The notes beneath the pieces are model-generated. The model saw only the letters and a program-made list of their open reading frames with translations. It searched no databases and had not been told where the DNA came from. A stretch of 64,000 bases of DNA from Defluviicoccus sp. bin129 (GTDB lineage: Bacteria; Pseudomonadota; Alphaproteobacteria; MPNO01). The translations under genes and the position numbers were made by a program. Shown in pieces: positions 21,066 to 28,942 of this stretch. The DNA is taken from NCBI GenBank assembly GCA_002239065.1, contig MPNO01000013.1:1-64000 (forward strand), written 5' to 3'. Each line of letters opens with the position of its first letter. Positions within the stretch are counted from its first letter, which is position 1.

Positions 21066-22274
21066 CTACTTCTCCAGGTCGAAGATGCGCCTGGCGTTGA
21101 GGCCGAGGATGTTCTTGCGCGCCTCGTCGTCGAGGAACGGGATGTCCCAGATCACCGCCGGCGGGTCGAAATCCCAGTGCGGCCAGTCCGACGCGTAGAG
21201 CAGCTGGGTCTTCGCCCGGGTCATCTCGAAGGTGAGCTCGAGCGCCTTGAGGTTGTCGGTCTCCAGCGGCTGCGAGGTGTAGTACATCTCGGCCATGTAC
21301 GCGCTCGGCTTGCGCTTCAGCAGCGGCGCCTCCGAGGTGCGCATCATGTAGGTGTGGTCGAGGCGCTGCATCAGCCACGGCACCCATGACAGCCCGCTCT
21401 CGATCCACACCACGGGGAGGCCGGGGAAGCGCTCGGGCAGGCCGTTCATCACCCAGTTGGTGCAGTGGACCACGTTGCACCAGACGAAGGACAGCGCGTG
21501 CATCGAGGCGAAGCGGTTGATCTGCATCATCGAGGGGTCCTGCCAGTAGTAGCCGGCATGGAAGCCGAGCGGCAGGCCGCGCTCCTCGAGCGCGCGGTAG
21601 ACCTTCATGTAGCGGTTGTGATGCACCGGCTTGTTGCGCACCGAGGTGACCATGAAGCCCACGACCCCGGGCGCGTCGCCGAACTCCTCGACCGTCCTGA
21701 GCGCCTCGTCGGCGTCGTTGAACGGCAGGAAGGCCATCGACTTGAGCTTCGGGTCCTGGGCCAGCAGCACGTCCACGGTCCAGCGGTTGTAGGCGTTGCC
21801 GAGCAGCGGCTCCATGTCGAATTGCGGGTGCATGCCGAGGAACAGCATCGGCGTCGGGAAGACGATCTGCCGGTCGATCGACATCGATTCGTAGGCCCGC
21901 CTGGCCAGCACCACATCGCGGTGCAGCCCGTTGCCGCCCGCCTCCTCGCGGCGCGCCGCCTGGTGCGGGATGCGCCCGCCGCAATCCTGGTAGCGCAGCG
22001 CGAGGTCGCCGTTGAGCCCGTAGGGCGGCGTGCCGGTCCGGTTCTTCAGGTAGTCGAGCGCCTGGGCGCGGATCACCTCGTCGTCGAGATAGGCGATGAT
22101 GTCGGCCCAGGACTCGCTCTCGGTGTGGTGCGAGTCCATGTCGACGATGAACAAATCGTCGAACTTGCGCTCGTCCGCCTGGCGCCGGGCGCGGGCCAGG
22201 ATCTCGCGCGTGTCGGTCGAGACGTCGATCTGCCTGACCGGGTTCTCCCGGCGGGGCTCCAGCCCTGAGTCCAT
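21066..22274 (-). CDS. Amidohydrolase-family (ACMSD-like) metal-dependent hydrolase/decarboxylase
   Basis: 402 residues, TIM-barrel amidohydrolase_2 family. Candidate metal/active-site regions are FIVDMDSHHTE near the N-terminus, GFHAGYYW in the middle and YASDWPHWD near the C-terminus, which match the D-x-H, H and SDWPH motifs of this family. Members hydrolyse or decarboxylate cyclic or aromatic carboxylates. The ATG at 22274 has a good AAGGAG site upstream and is preferred to an earlier in-frame start. It follows a Rieske ferredoxin and a small unknown protein in the same direction with tight spacing, so they probably serve one catabolic pathway. Substrate unknown. Confidence 0.85.
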   Translation of the reverse strand: MDSGLEPRRENPVRQIDVSTDTREILARARRQADERKFDDLFIVDMDSHHTESESWADIIAYLDDEVIRAQALDYLKNRTGTPPYGLNGDLALRYQDCGGRIPHQAARREEAGGNGLHRDVVLARRAYESMSIDRQIVFPTPMLFLGMHPQFDMEPLLGNAYNRWTVDVLLAQDPKLKSMAFLPFNDADEALRTVEEFGDAPGVVGFMVTSVRNKPVHHNRYMKVYRALEERGLPLGFHAGYYWQDPSMMQINRFASMHALSFVWCNVVHCTNWVMNGLPERFPGLPVVWIESGLSWVPWLMQRLDHTYMMRTSEAPLLKRKPSAYMAEMYYTSQPLETDNLKALELTFEMTRAKTQLLYASDWPHWDFDPPAVIWDIPFLDDEARKNILGLNARRIFDLEK

Positions 22275-22288
22275 CTTCCGCTGCTCCT

Positions 22289-22621
22289 TCAGTCGTCCGC
22301 GCCGGGCCGCGGCCGGCGGAACCACATCGCGAGGTCGAAGGTGTTGAGATTGGCCGCGTGCAGCATCTCGGTCACCGTGACCACGACATCGGTCGCGGTC
22401 GCCGATTCGGGGGCGACGAAGGGGCGGAACACCCGGTCCTCCATCTCCACCTTGTTGGCGAACAGCCGCGTGCCGGCGGTCAGCAGGCGCTGCACCATCT
22501 CGTCCGGGATCGCCCCGGTGGCGCCGTCGTCGAGCGCCTTCTCGGCGATCGCGAGCGCGGTCTCGGTCGCCGTGTCGAGCGCGCCCAGATCGGGCGCGCG
22601 GCCGTCGTCAGACGACGACAT
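22289..22621 (-). CDS. Small conserved-looking protein of unknown function
   Basis: 110 residues, acidic, mostly helical by pattern, no signal peptide, membrane segment or cysteine. The readable core is IPDEMVQRLLTAGTRLFANKVEMEDRVFRPFV and DVVVTVTEMLHAANLNTFDLAMWFRR. I do not recognise the family. It overlaps the Rieske gene stop by 14 bases and is 14 bases from the amidohydrolase start, so it is translationally linked to both and may be a subunit or accessory factor of that enzyme system. Confidence 0.7.
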   Translation of the reverse strand: MSSSDDGRAPDLGALDTATETALAIAEKALDDGATGAIPDEMVQRLLTAGTRLFANKVEMEDRVFRPFVAPESATATDVVVTVTEMLHAANLNTFDLAMWFRRPRPGADD

Positions 22622-22973
22622 AGACCTCTCCGTCGGCGACCTTCACGTCATAGGGCCTGAGCCTGACATTGCGGTCGCCCGGGTGGCGTCCGGTCTTGAG
22701 GTTGTACTCGTAGCCGTGCCACGGGCAGACGATGTGGATGTCGGTCTCGGAGAAGCGCAGCCCCTTCGAGGTCTTGTCCTCGCCGAGGACCTCCTCGACC
22801 TTGCCCAGGATCTTGCCCTGGCAGACCGGTCCGCCCTGGTGGACGCAGTTGTTCTCGTAGGCGTAGAACGCCCCGCCCACGAAGAAGATCCCGATCTCGA
22901 GATCGCCCTGGGCGACGATCTTGCGATCGCGCTCGCCGAACTCCTCCTGCTTGCCGACGTATATCTCCGCCAC
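22608..22973 (-). CDS. Rieske [2Fe-2S] ferredoxin
   Basis: 121 residues from a GTG at 22973, preceded by GGGAGG at proper distance. Cluster ligands are Cys43-x-His45 (NNCVHQGG) and Cys83-x2-His86 (VCPWHGYEY). The stretch between the two pairs is longer than usual (37 residues, with KVEEVLGEDKTSKGLRFSE). As a stand-alone protein it would carry electrons, for example to a ring-hydroxylating or other oxygenase; no oxygenase large subunit is nearby. Next in the operon are the 110-residue protein and the amidohydrolase. Confidence 0.9.
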   Translation of the reverse strand: MAEIYVGKQEEFGERDRKIVAQGDLEIGIFFVGGAFYAYENNCVHQGGPVCQGKILGKVEEVLGEDKTSKGLRFSETDIHIVCPWHGYEYNLKTGRHPGDRNVRLRPYDVKVADGEVYVVV

Positions 22974-23044
22974 CCCGGATCCTCCCTCGCCTGGGACAAG
23001 AAAGCATCCTTTATAGTGACCGGCGCGTCCCCGCGCCAGACGGG

Positions 23045-23902
23045 CTAGAGCCGGCCCAGGAAGGCGTCGAGCGCGGCGATGCATTCGGGCTCGCCGAGCG
23101 TGGGCGCGTGGCCGGTGCGGGGCACGGTGACCATGCCGGCGTCGGGGCGTTCGCCGGCCATCCGGGCGAAGCAGTCGGCCGACAATATCGTCGAGGCCGC
23201 GCCGCGGAAGGCGAGCAGCGGGACCCTGCGCAGCCCGCGGAAGAACGGCCACAGATCGGCGGTCGCGCCGCCATCGGCCAGCGCCGGCCTGACGATGTTC
23301 ACGTCCCAGTCGAAATGGAGCAGCCCGTCCCCGCCCTCGCGCCAGGTGTTGCGCGCCATCGCCTCGAACATCGCCTCGTCCTGGAACGCCAGGTCGGGCA
23401 GCAGCGTCCGGATCGTCCGCACCGCGCTCTCCCAGTCGGGCTGCGGCCGGTCGACGCGGACATAGGAGAGGATGGGGTCGAGCCCGCCGCGCTCGATTTC
23501 CGGGCCGATATCGTTCAGCACCGCCCCGGCCAAAGCGGACGGCATGGCCGCGCCCATCGCCATCGCCAGCACCCCGCCGAGCGAGGTGCCGACCACGACG
23601 ACCCGGTGGACGCCCGCGACCGCGAGCAGATGGGCGATGTCGTTGAGATAGGTCGCCGGAACATAGTTGCGCCAGTCCGGGTCGTAGTCCGAGCGGCCGC
23701 GGCCGCGCAAATCGAGGCACAGCACCCGGCGTTCCCCCGCCAGCCGCCGCGCCAGCGCGTCGAAATCCCTGGCGTTGCGGGTGAGCCCGCCGAGGCAGAG
23801 CACCGGGGTGGCGGCGGAGTCGGGATCGCCGTAGTCGCGGAAATAGAGCTGCAGCCCGTCCTGGGCGGCGAAGCGGCGCTCGCGATAGGCCGCGTCAGGC
23901 AC
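23045..23902 (-). CDS. Alpha/beta-fold hydrolase
   Basis: 285 residues from a GTG that overlaps the dehalogenase stop by 8 bases. The nucleophile elbow is GTSLGG with Ser107; the oxyanion region is LGGLTRNARDF, and the C-terminal His lies in RTGHAPTLGEPE. LCLDLRGRGRSDYD is typical of the 3-oxoadipate enol-lactonase/epoxide hydrolase-like group. It probably hydrolyses an ester or lactone intermediate. The overlap with the haloacid dehalogenase gene suggests a shared pathway. Substrate unknown. Confidence 0.88.
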   Translation of the reverse strand: MPDAAYRERRFAAQDGLQLYFRDYGDPDSAATPVLCLGGLTRNARDFDALARRLAGERRVLCLDLRGRGRSDYDPDWRNYVPATYLNDIAHLLAVAGVHRVVVVGTSLGGVLAMAMGAAMPSALAGAVLNDIGPEIERGGLDPILSYVRVDRPQPDWESAVRTIRTLLPDLAFQDEAMFEAMARNTWREGGDGLLHFDWDVNIVRPALADGGATADLWPFFRGLRRVPLLAFRGAASTILSADCFARMAGERPDAGMVTVPRTGHAPTLGEPECIAALDAFLGRL

Positions 23903-24581
23903 CGAGCAGCGCGGGCAGCTCGGCGAGCGAGGAGAGCTCCGCCTGGACGTCGCCCGGCAGGACTTCCGCCGTCTGGCCGGCGCGGTTGATCCACGCGGTG
24001 CGGAAGCCGAACGCGGCCCCGCCATGCGCGTCCCAGCCATTGGCCGACAGGAAGCAGATCCGATGGGCCGGCAGCTTCAGCTCGTCCACCGGCATCTGGT
24101 AGACCGAGTGGTGGGGCTTGAAGATCTCCGTCCGGTCGACCGAGTAGATCGCGTCGACCAGGTCGTCGAGACCGGCGTTCTTGACGGCCGCGACCAGCAT
24201 CGTCATCGAGCCGTTGGAGAGGATCGCCGTCCTGGCCCCGGCCTGCTTGACGCGCGCCAGGCAATCGCGCGCGTCCGGGAAGGGGTCGAGGCTGAGATAG
24301 AGCTGCATCAGCTCCGCCCGCAGCGCCGGATCGTCGAGACCGACCTCCTTCATGGAGAACTCGAGCGCCTCGCCGGTGACGTGCCAGAAATCGACGAAGC
24401 GGCCCATCAGGCTGCGCAGCCAGGTGTATTGCAGCTGCTTCTGCCGCCACAGCGCCGACATCTCGTCGGCGCGCGCGCCGATCCGGTCGCGCCGGCGCTC
24501 GACCGCGGAGTTGAAGTCGAGCAGCGTGCCGTAGGCGTCGAAGACGCAGGCGCCGATATCGTCAAACCCGCTTGCGGCCAT
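23895..24581 (-). CDS. L-2-haloacid dehalogenase (HAD type II)
   Basis: 228 residues. All catalytic positions of L-2-haloacid dehalogenases can be aligned: nucleophile Asp15 in FDAYGTL, Thr19, Arg46, Ser122-Asn123 in LSNGS, Lys155 in EIFKPH, Tyr161, Ser179, Asn181 and Asp184 in SANGWD. This enzyme replaces the halogen of L-2-haloacids by hydroxyl with inversion. Genuine substrate in the host may be a halogenated natural product. It overlaps the MaoC gene upstream by 20 bases and the hydrolase downstream by 8. Confidence 0.9.
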   Translation of the reverse strand: MAASGFDDIGACVFDAYGTLLDFNSAVERRRDRIGARADEMSALWRQKQLQYTWLRSLMGRFVDFWHVTGEALEFSMKEVGLDDPALRAELMQLYLSLDPFPDARDCLARVKQAGARTAILSNGSMTMLVAAVKNAGLDDLVDAIYSVDRTEIFKPHHSVYQMPVDELKLPAHRICFLSANGWDAHGGAAFGFRTAWINRAGQTAEVLPGDVQAELSSLAELPALLGA

Positions 24582-25062
24582 CGCCGTTGCCCCCTGCCTC
24601 GGCCCCTTGCCGCGGGCGCGACGGCACCCAGACCGTGGCCTCGCCGTCGATCACCACGGTCTCGCCCACGCTGCACACCGTCGCGATGGTGGCCTGGTTC
24701 TTGCCGCGGTCGATCCCGGTGACGGTCGCCAGCACGTTCACCGTGTCGCCGATCCGCACCGGCGCCCGGAAGCGGCTGTTCTGGCTGAGATAGATCGCGC
24801 CCGGGCCGGGCATGCGGGTGCCGAGCACGGCAGAGATCAGGCTCGCGGTGTGCGCGCCGTGCACCACCCGGCCCTCGAAGCGGCTCCGGGAGGCGAACTC
24901 CGCGTGGACGTGGAGCGGGTTGTCGTCGCCGCAGAGCCCGGCGAACAGGCTCACGTCGCCCTCCGCGATGGTGCGTCCGTAGATCGCGGACATGCCGATC
25001 TCGAGATCCTCAAGGTAATAGCCGTGCATCGGGTCGGCCGCCGGCCGGTCGTTCGAATCCAT
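24562..25062 (-). CDS. MaoC-like (R)-specific enoyl-CoA hydratase
   Basis: 166 residues, single hotdog fold. The hydratase 2 signature FAGLCGDDNPLHVHAEFA (40-57) contains the catalytic Asp46 and His51. Enzymes of this size (PhaJ-type) hydrate trans-2-enoyl-CoA to (R)-3-hydroxyacyl-CoA, the substrate of PHA synthase. The location downstream of phaC on the same strand supports a supply role for polyhydroxyalkanoate synthesis, but it also overlaps the dehalogenase gene, so a catabolic role is equally open. Confidence 0.87.
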   Translation of the reverse strand: MDSNDRPAADPMHGYYLEDLEIGMSAIYGRTIAEGDVSLFAGLCGDDNPLHVHAEFASRSRFEGRVVHGAHTASLISAVLGTRMPGPGAIYLSQNSRFRAPVRIGDTVNVLATVTGIDRGKNQATIATVCSVGETVVIDGEATVWVPSRPRQGAEAGGNGDGRKRV

Positions 25063-25092
25063 CGCAAATCCTTTTGCTGGACGCCCGCGCCG

Positions 25093-25332
25093 CTAGTCGG
25101 ACGGGCGTTTCTGGAAGCCCTGCATGAAGGCGTCCCGGAAGGTCTCGAAGGCCTTGGTGCCCATCGGCATCCAGGTCTTCATCAGGGACTCCGGATCCAT
25201 CGCCGCGACATGGGCGCGCAGCTGGTCCTGGATCTCGGCCATCATTTCCTGTTGCAGCCCCTCGACATCGGGCAGGCCGAAAAAGGCCCGCGCTTCCTGG
25301 GGCGTGCAGTCGATATCGATGCTGAGCTTCAT
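25093..25332 (-). CDS. Small conserved alphaproteobacterial protein (DUF6489-like)
   Basis: 79 residues from the ATG at 25332: MKLSIDIDCTPQEARAFFGLPDVEGLQ, then a Met-rich helical region ending FMQGFQKRPSD. I recall this N-terminal pattern as DUF6489, a family commonly found directly behind phaC in alphaproteobacteria. It starts 25 bases after the phaC stop. The amphipathic, Met-rich C-terminal half could bind granule surfaces, but this is speculation. No catalytic motif. Confidence 0.75.
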   Translation of the reverse strand: MKLSIDIDCTPQEARAFFGLPDVEGLQQEMMAEIQDQLRAHVAAMDPESLMKTWMPMGTKAFETFRDAFMQGFQKRPSD

Positions 25333-25357
25333 CGCCTGCTCTCCTCCCGGCGCCGCG

Positions 25358-27133
25358 CTAGCTGCGCCGCTTGACGTAGGACCCGGGCGCCGGCTCGATC
25401 GCGGCCAGCCCGCCATCGCCGGGCCTGCGGGCGGGAATCTTCTTGCCCGAACGGCGCGATTGCCAGCGATGCCAGTCCGGCCACCAGGAGCCCGGATGCT
25501 CCTCCGCGGCGGCGAACCAGGACTCGAAGTCCTCGTGGACCGCCGCGCCGTCGGCCAGCCAGTGCTGGTACTTCTTCTTCTCCGGCGGGTTGACGACGCC
25601 GGCGATATGGCCGGAGCCGGCGAGCACGAAGCGCTTCTGCCCGCCGAACAGCCGGGTCAGCTTGAACACCGAGGCGGCGGGCGCGATGTGGTCCTCCTTG
25701 GACGCCTGGATATAGGTCGGGATCGCGACCCGGCCGAGATCGATCGCCTGGCCCATCAGCTCGAACCCGCCGGGGCGGGCGAGGTTGTTCTGCTGGTACA
25801 TGTTGCGCAGATACTGGATGAACAGCTCGGCCGGGAAGTTGGTCGAATCGGCGTTCCAGAACAAGAGGTCGAAGGCCGGCGGCTCCTTGCCCAGCAGGTA
25901 GTTGTTGATCACGAAGTGCCAGATCAGGTCGTTGGCGCGCAGCGCGTTGAACGTCCCCGCCATGTTGGCCGCGTCGAGATAGCCCTGCTCGCGGACCTGG
26001 GCTTCCAGCGCCTCCATATGGGCTTCGTCGGTGAAGATGCGAAGCTCGCCGGCGTCCGCGAAATCCGCCTGCGCGGCGAAGAACGTCGCGGCCCCGATCC
26101 GCTCGTCGCCGACCGCGTCCATATAGGCGAGCGCGGCCGAGAGCAGCGTGCCGCCGATGCAGTAGCCGATCGCGGTCGCCTGGCGCTCGCCGGTCGCCCG
26201 CTCGACGGCGTCGAGCGCGGCCAGGATGCCGTCCCGCAGATAATCGTCGAAGGTGAGCGAAGCGTGGCTCTCGTCCGGGTTGACCCAGGAGATCACGAAC
26301 ACCGTGTAGCCGCGCGCCACCGCCCAGCGGATGAAGGAATTGTCCGGCCGGAGATCGAGGATGTAGAACTTGTTGATCCAGGGCGGCACGATCAGCAGCG
26401 GCTTGCGGTACACCGTCTCGCTCGCCGGCTCGTACTGGATGAGCTGGATCAGCGCGTTCTGGTAGACCACCGCGCCGGGGGCGGTGGCGACGTTGCCGCC
26501 GACCTCGAAGGCGTCCATGTCGGTCTGCCGGGGCCGCAGCCCGTGCTCGGAGTCCTTGAGGTCCTCGGCGAGCTGGCGCATGCCCCGCATCAGGCTCTCG
26601 CCCCTGGTCTCGCGCATTTCGCGCAGCACCACCGGGTTGGTCAGCGCGAAATTGGCGGGCGAGAACGCATCGACGATCTGGCGCCCCATGAAGTCGAGCT
26701 TCTCCGCCTCGCCGCGGTCGAGCCCCTCGACCCCGGCGAGGCTGCGGCGCAGCCAGCGCGCGTTGAGCAAATAGGACTGCTTGAGGAAGTCGAAGACCGG
26801 GTTGTCCGACCATTCGGCGTCGCGGAAACGGTTGTCCCCCGCCTCCGGCGCGATCACCGGCGCCGCCTCCTCGCCCATCATGCGGGCGGTGGTCGAGGCC
26901 CAGAGCGCCTGGAAGTCGCGCCACAGCTCCATCTGGGCTTCCAGCATCGCCGCCGGGTCGGCGTTGACGGCAGGGGCAGGGGCGGGGCGGGCGTCGTCCG
27001 TGCTCCCGGCGGACACCGCGCCGAGCCAGCCCGACCAGCTTTCCTGCCATTGCTGCGCCGCGGCGCCCATGGCCTTGCCGAGCGCGGCGACCGGGTCGTC
27101 CACGGCGCCGCTGTCGTCGTCCTTGTCCGTCAT
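25358..27133 (-). CDS. phaC: Class I polyhydroxyalkanoate synthase
   Basis: 591 residues, cytosolic/granule-bound enzyme polymerising (R)-3-hydroxyacyl-CoA. The N-terminal PhaC domain precedes an alpha/beta-hydrolase core with lipase-like box GYCIGG (nucleophile Cys325), Asp481 in ASKEDHIAP and His509 in GSGHIAGVVNPP. Length and the lack of an adjacent phaE identify class I. It lies behind the phasin gene on the same strand but a strong terminator separates them, so phaC must have its own promoter in the 27134-27207 gap or rely on readthrough. Confidence 0.96.
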   Translation of the reverse strand: MTDKDDDSGAVDDPVAALGKAMGAAAQQWQESWSGWLGAVSAGSTDDARPAPAPAVNADPAAMLEAQMELWRDFQALWASTTARMMGEEAAPVIAPEAGDNRFRDAEWSDNPVFDFLKQSYLLNARWLRRSLAGVEGLDRGEAEKLDFMGRQIVDAFSPANFALTNPVVLREMRETRGESLMRGMRQLAEDLKDSEHGLRPRQTDMDAFEVGGNVATAPGAVVYQNALIQLIQYEPASETVYRKPLLIVPPWINKFYILDLRPDNSFIRWAVARGYTVFVISWVNPDESHASLTFDDYLRDGILAALDAVERATGERQATAIGYCIGGTLLSAALAYMDAVGDERIGAATFFAAQADFADAGELRIFTDEAHMEALEAQVREQGYLDAANMAGTFNALRANDLIWHFVINNYLLGKEPPAFDLLFWNADSTNFPAELFIQYLRNMYQQNNLARPGGFELMGQAIDLGRVAIPTYIQASKEDHIAPAASVFKLTRLFGGQKRFVLAGSGHIAGVVNPPEKKKYQHWLADGAAVHEDFESWFAAAEEHPGSWWPDWHRWQSRRSGKKIPARRPGDGGLAAIEPAPGSYVKRRS

Positions 27134-27207
27134 CTTCTCCGCGCCCTGCTCGGCGCCTGTCTGTGCCGGTCGACGGGGAGTCTATGCCGTCGCGGCGGAA
27201 TGAAAAA

Positions 27208-27235
27208 GTGGGCATGGCACGACCGCCATGCCCAC
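27208..27235 (-). terminator. Rho-independent terminator of the phasin gene
   Basis: Perfect 11-bp stem GTGGGCATGGC / GCCATGCCCAC with a 6-base loop. On the minus strand the stem is followed by TTTTT, the classic terminator layout, 47 bases after the phasin stop. On the plus strand it is not followed by a T run of comparable length. It should end most phasin transcripts before phaC. Confidence 0.88.
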
Positions 27236-27281
27236 CTTTCGGAGCCGCGTGGGTCGGCGCCGCGTGGGCGGCGCCGGGTCG

Positions 27282-27695
27282 CTACGCGGCGTAGGGCTTG
27301 AGCAGGACTTCCATGGTCTCGTTGGCGCGCGCGTTGAGCGGCGCGGACGCCCTGATCATCGAGTCGCCGACCATCCGGTTGATCTTGGTGGTCTGGGCGA
27401 CGGCGCGGTTGACCGAGTCCTTGCCGGCCTCGATCTGGATGGCGACGAATTCCTGCGGCGTCTTGACCGCGGACAGGCGCTCGACGAGGTCGAAGCCGCT
27501 GGCGACCGAGTTGCGGGCATAGTCCGCCATCTCGGCGATGCAGGCCTGGGCGCTGTCGATCGCGACGGCGGAGGCCTCGGCCATGGCGTCGAGATTCGCG
27601 GCGCCGACGGTCTTGGCCATCTCGACCTGCTGCTCGATGCGGGGCGCGGCGGCGGGCTTGGCGGTGCTCTTGGGAGCGGGCTTTTCGGCGGTCAT
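27282..27695 (-). CDS. Phasin (PHA granule-associated protein)
   Basis: 137 residues. After a Lys/Pro/Ala-rich start (MTAEKPAPKSTAKPAAAPR) the protein is a long amphipathic helix: VEMAKTVGAANLDAMAEASAVAIDSAQACIAEMADYARNS, then the phasin block LSAVKTPQEFVAIQIEAGKDSVNRAVAQTTKINRM. Phasins coat polyhydroxyalkanoate granules. AAGGAG precedes the ATG. The promoter region, shared with the divergent phaR gene, holds three palindromic candidate PhaR sites. Confidence 0.93.
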   Translation of the reverse strand: MTAEKPAPKSTAKPAAAPRIEQQVEMAKTVGAANLDAMAEASAVAIDSAQACIAEMADYARNSVASGFDLVERLSAVKTPQEFVAIQIEAGKDSVNRAVAQTTKINRMVGDSMIRASAPLNARANETMEVLLKPYAA

Positions 27696-27725
27696 CGGGT
27701 TCTCCTTGGGCTGGCGATGGGATGA

Positions 27726-27817
27726 TTTTGCGATGCAAAAGGGAATATAGCGAGAGTCCGCCGGGTTTCAAGGTGTTTTTTTGCGATACAAAAAGAGCGG
27801 GATTTTGCGTCACAACA
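27726..27817. promoter_or_regulatory. Array of three candidate PhaR operators
   Basis: Three copies of a 15-bp near-palindrome lie between the phasin gene and phaR: TTTTGCGATGCAAAA (27726-27740, perfect), TTTTGCGATACAAAA (27779-27793, inside a perfect 6-5-6 repeat) and TTTTGCGTCACAACA (27803-27817, weaker). PhaR repressors are known to bind TGC-rich palindromes before phasin genes and their own gene. The spacing between centres is 53 and 24 bases. Binding is inferred. Confidence 0.75.
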
Positions 27818-27859
27818 GGGCCCCGCTGTGCCACAATGGCGCCGGGAGGAGCCCCCGAA

Positions 27860-28420
27860 GTGGCCGACCAGAACGCGCAGGACCCGCCGGTCGTCATCAA
27901 GAAATACGCCAACCGCCGGCTCTACAACACGGCGACCGCGTCCTTCGTCAGGCTCGACGATCTGCACCGGATGGTGAAGGAGGGCGCGCTGTTCGTGGTG
28001 CGCGACGAGAAGACCGGGCGCGACATCACCGCGTCGGTCCTCGCCCAGATCCTCGCCGAGGAGGAGACCAGGGGGCACAGCGTGCTGCCGCACGACTATC
28101 TGCGCCAGGCGCTCAAGGCCTATAGCGAGGGGGTGGGGCCGCAGCTCGCCGCCTTTCTGGAGCGCGGCATGGAGGCCTTCGCCGACCACCAGCAGAACGT
28201 CGCCCGGCAGATGGGGGAGATGTTCGACCCCGGCACCGCGCTCGACCGGATGGCCGATCTGTCGCGACGCAATCTCGAGGAGTTCCAGCGCTCGCTCGCC
28301 GCGCTGGCCGGGCGCGAGCCGGAAGCCGACGACGGCGCGGGCGACAGCGAAACCCTCGAGCGCCGGATCAGGGAGCTCGAACAGCGCATCGCCGAGCTCG
28401 AGCGCGGGCGCCGGGGCTAG
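27860..28420 (+). CDS. phaR: Polyhydroxyalkanoate synthesis repressor PhaR
   Basis: 186 residues from a GTG at 27860 with GGGAGGAG at a proper distance (an ATG eight codons upstream overlaps this site and is less likely). The N-terminal PHB accumulation regulatory domain reads VVIKKYANRRLYNTATASFVRLDDL (about 11-35), followed by the GRDITASVLAQILAEEE block and a C-terminal coiled coil (SETLERRIRELEQRIAELERG). PhaR senses PHA granules and derepresses phasin genes. It is divergent from the phasin gene over three putative operators. Confidence 0.93.
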   Translation: MADQNAQDPPVVIKKYANRRLYNTATASFVRLDDLHRMVKEGALFVVRDEKTGRDITASVLAQILAEEETRGHSVLPHDYLRQALKAYSEGVGPQLAAFLERGMEAFADHQQNVARQMGEMFDPGTALDRMADLSRRNLEEFQRSLAALAGREPEADDGAGDSETLERRIRELEQRIAELERGRRG

Positions 28421-28519
28421 GGCGGCTTCTCACCCGTCAATTCAGCCGGAGCGAAGCGGAGTGGCCCGCCCTGAGCTTGTCGAAGGGGAGAAACCCCGCG
28501 CCCGCCTGCCCTTCCTCGT

Positions 28520-28624
28520 CATTTCGACCGGAGCGCCGCAGGCGCGGAGTGGAGAAACCTCCCTGCCCCACGGGGACGAGGTTTCTCCACTCCGCCGTGC
28601 TGACGCACGGCTCCGGTCGAAATG
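28520..28624. repeat. Long imperfect intergenic palindrome
   Basis: Two nested pairs of perfect 15-bp arms: CATTTCGACCGGAGC (28520-28534) with GCTCCGGTCGAAATG (28610-28624), and GGAGTGGAGAAACCT (28546-28560) with AGGTTTCTCCACTCC (28579-28593). This resembles the dispersed 'TTTCGACCGGAGC...GGAGTGGAGAAA' palindromic repeat seen between genes in several alphaproteobacteria; just upstream at about 28461-28479 is CCCTGAGCTTGTCGAAGGG, another widely dispersed repeat motif. In a transcript it would form a long hairpin. Confidence 0.75.
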
Positions 28625-28836
28625 ACGTGGGGGCCGCCGTGCTGACGCACGGCTCCGGTCGAAATGACGTGGGGGCCGCCGTGCTGACGCACGGCTCCGG
28701 TCGAAATGACGTGGGGGCCGCCGTGCTGACGCACGGCTCCGGTCGAAATGACGTGGGGCCGCCGTGCTGCGCACGGCTCCGGTCGAAATGACGTGGGGGC
28801 CGCCGTGCTGCGCACGGCTCCGGTCGAAATGAAGAG
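28594..28836. repeat. Tandem 42-bp repeat, about 5.8 copies
   Basis: Units start at 28594, 28636, 28678, 28720 (41 bp, one G lost), 28761 (41 bp, one A lost) and 28802 (partial). Each unit contains the hairpin GCCGTGC-TGAC-GCACGGC followed by the GCTCCGGTCGAAATGACG arm of the palindrome beside it. The array is therefore an expansion of one half of that element. It occupies the phaR-dapA spacer; apparent reading frames through it are repeat artefacts. Confidence 0.9.
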
Positions 28837-28942
28837 TAGGCGGGGACCCCGCCGCCGCTTGCCCGCCCCCCGGGCCGGGGGTAGGTTGTCGGTCAGCGAT
28901 CCGCCCGCATGCGCGGCGGACCAACTCTCGCCGGAGGTCACG

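Noticed and set aside
28594..28836. Possible CRISPR array
   Set aside because: Units are contiguous with no unique spacers between them, and no cas genes are near; it is a simple tandem repeat.
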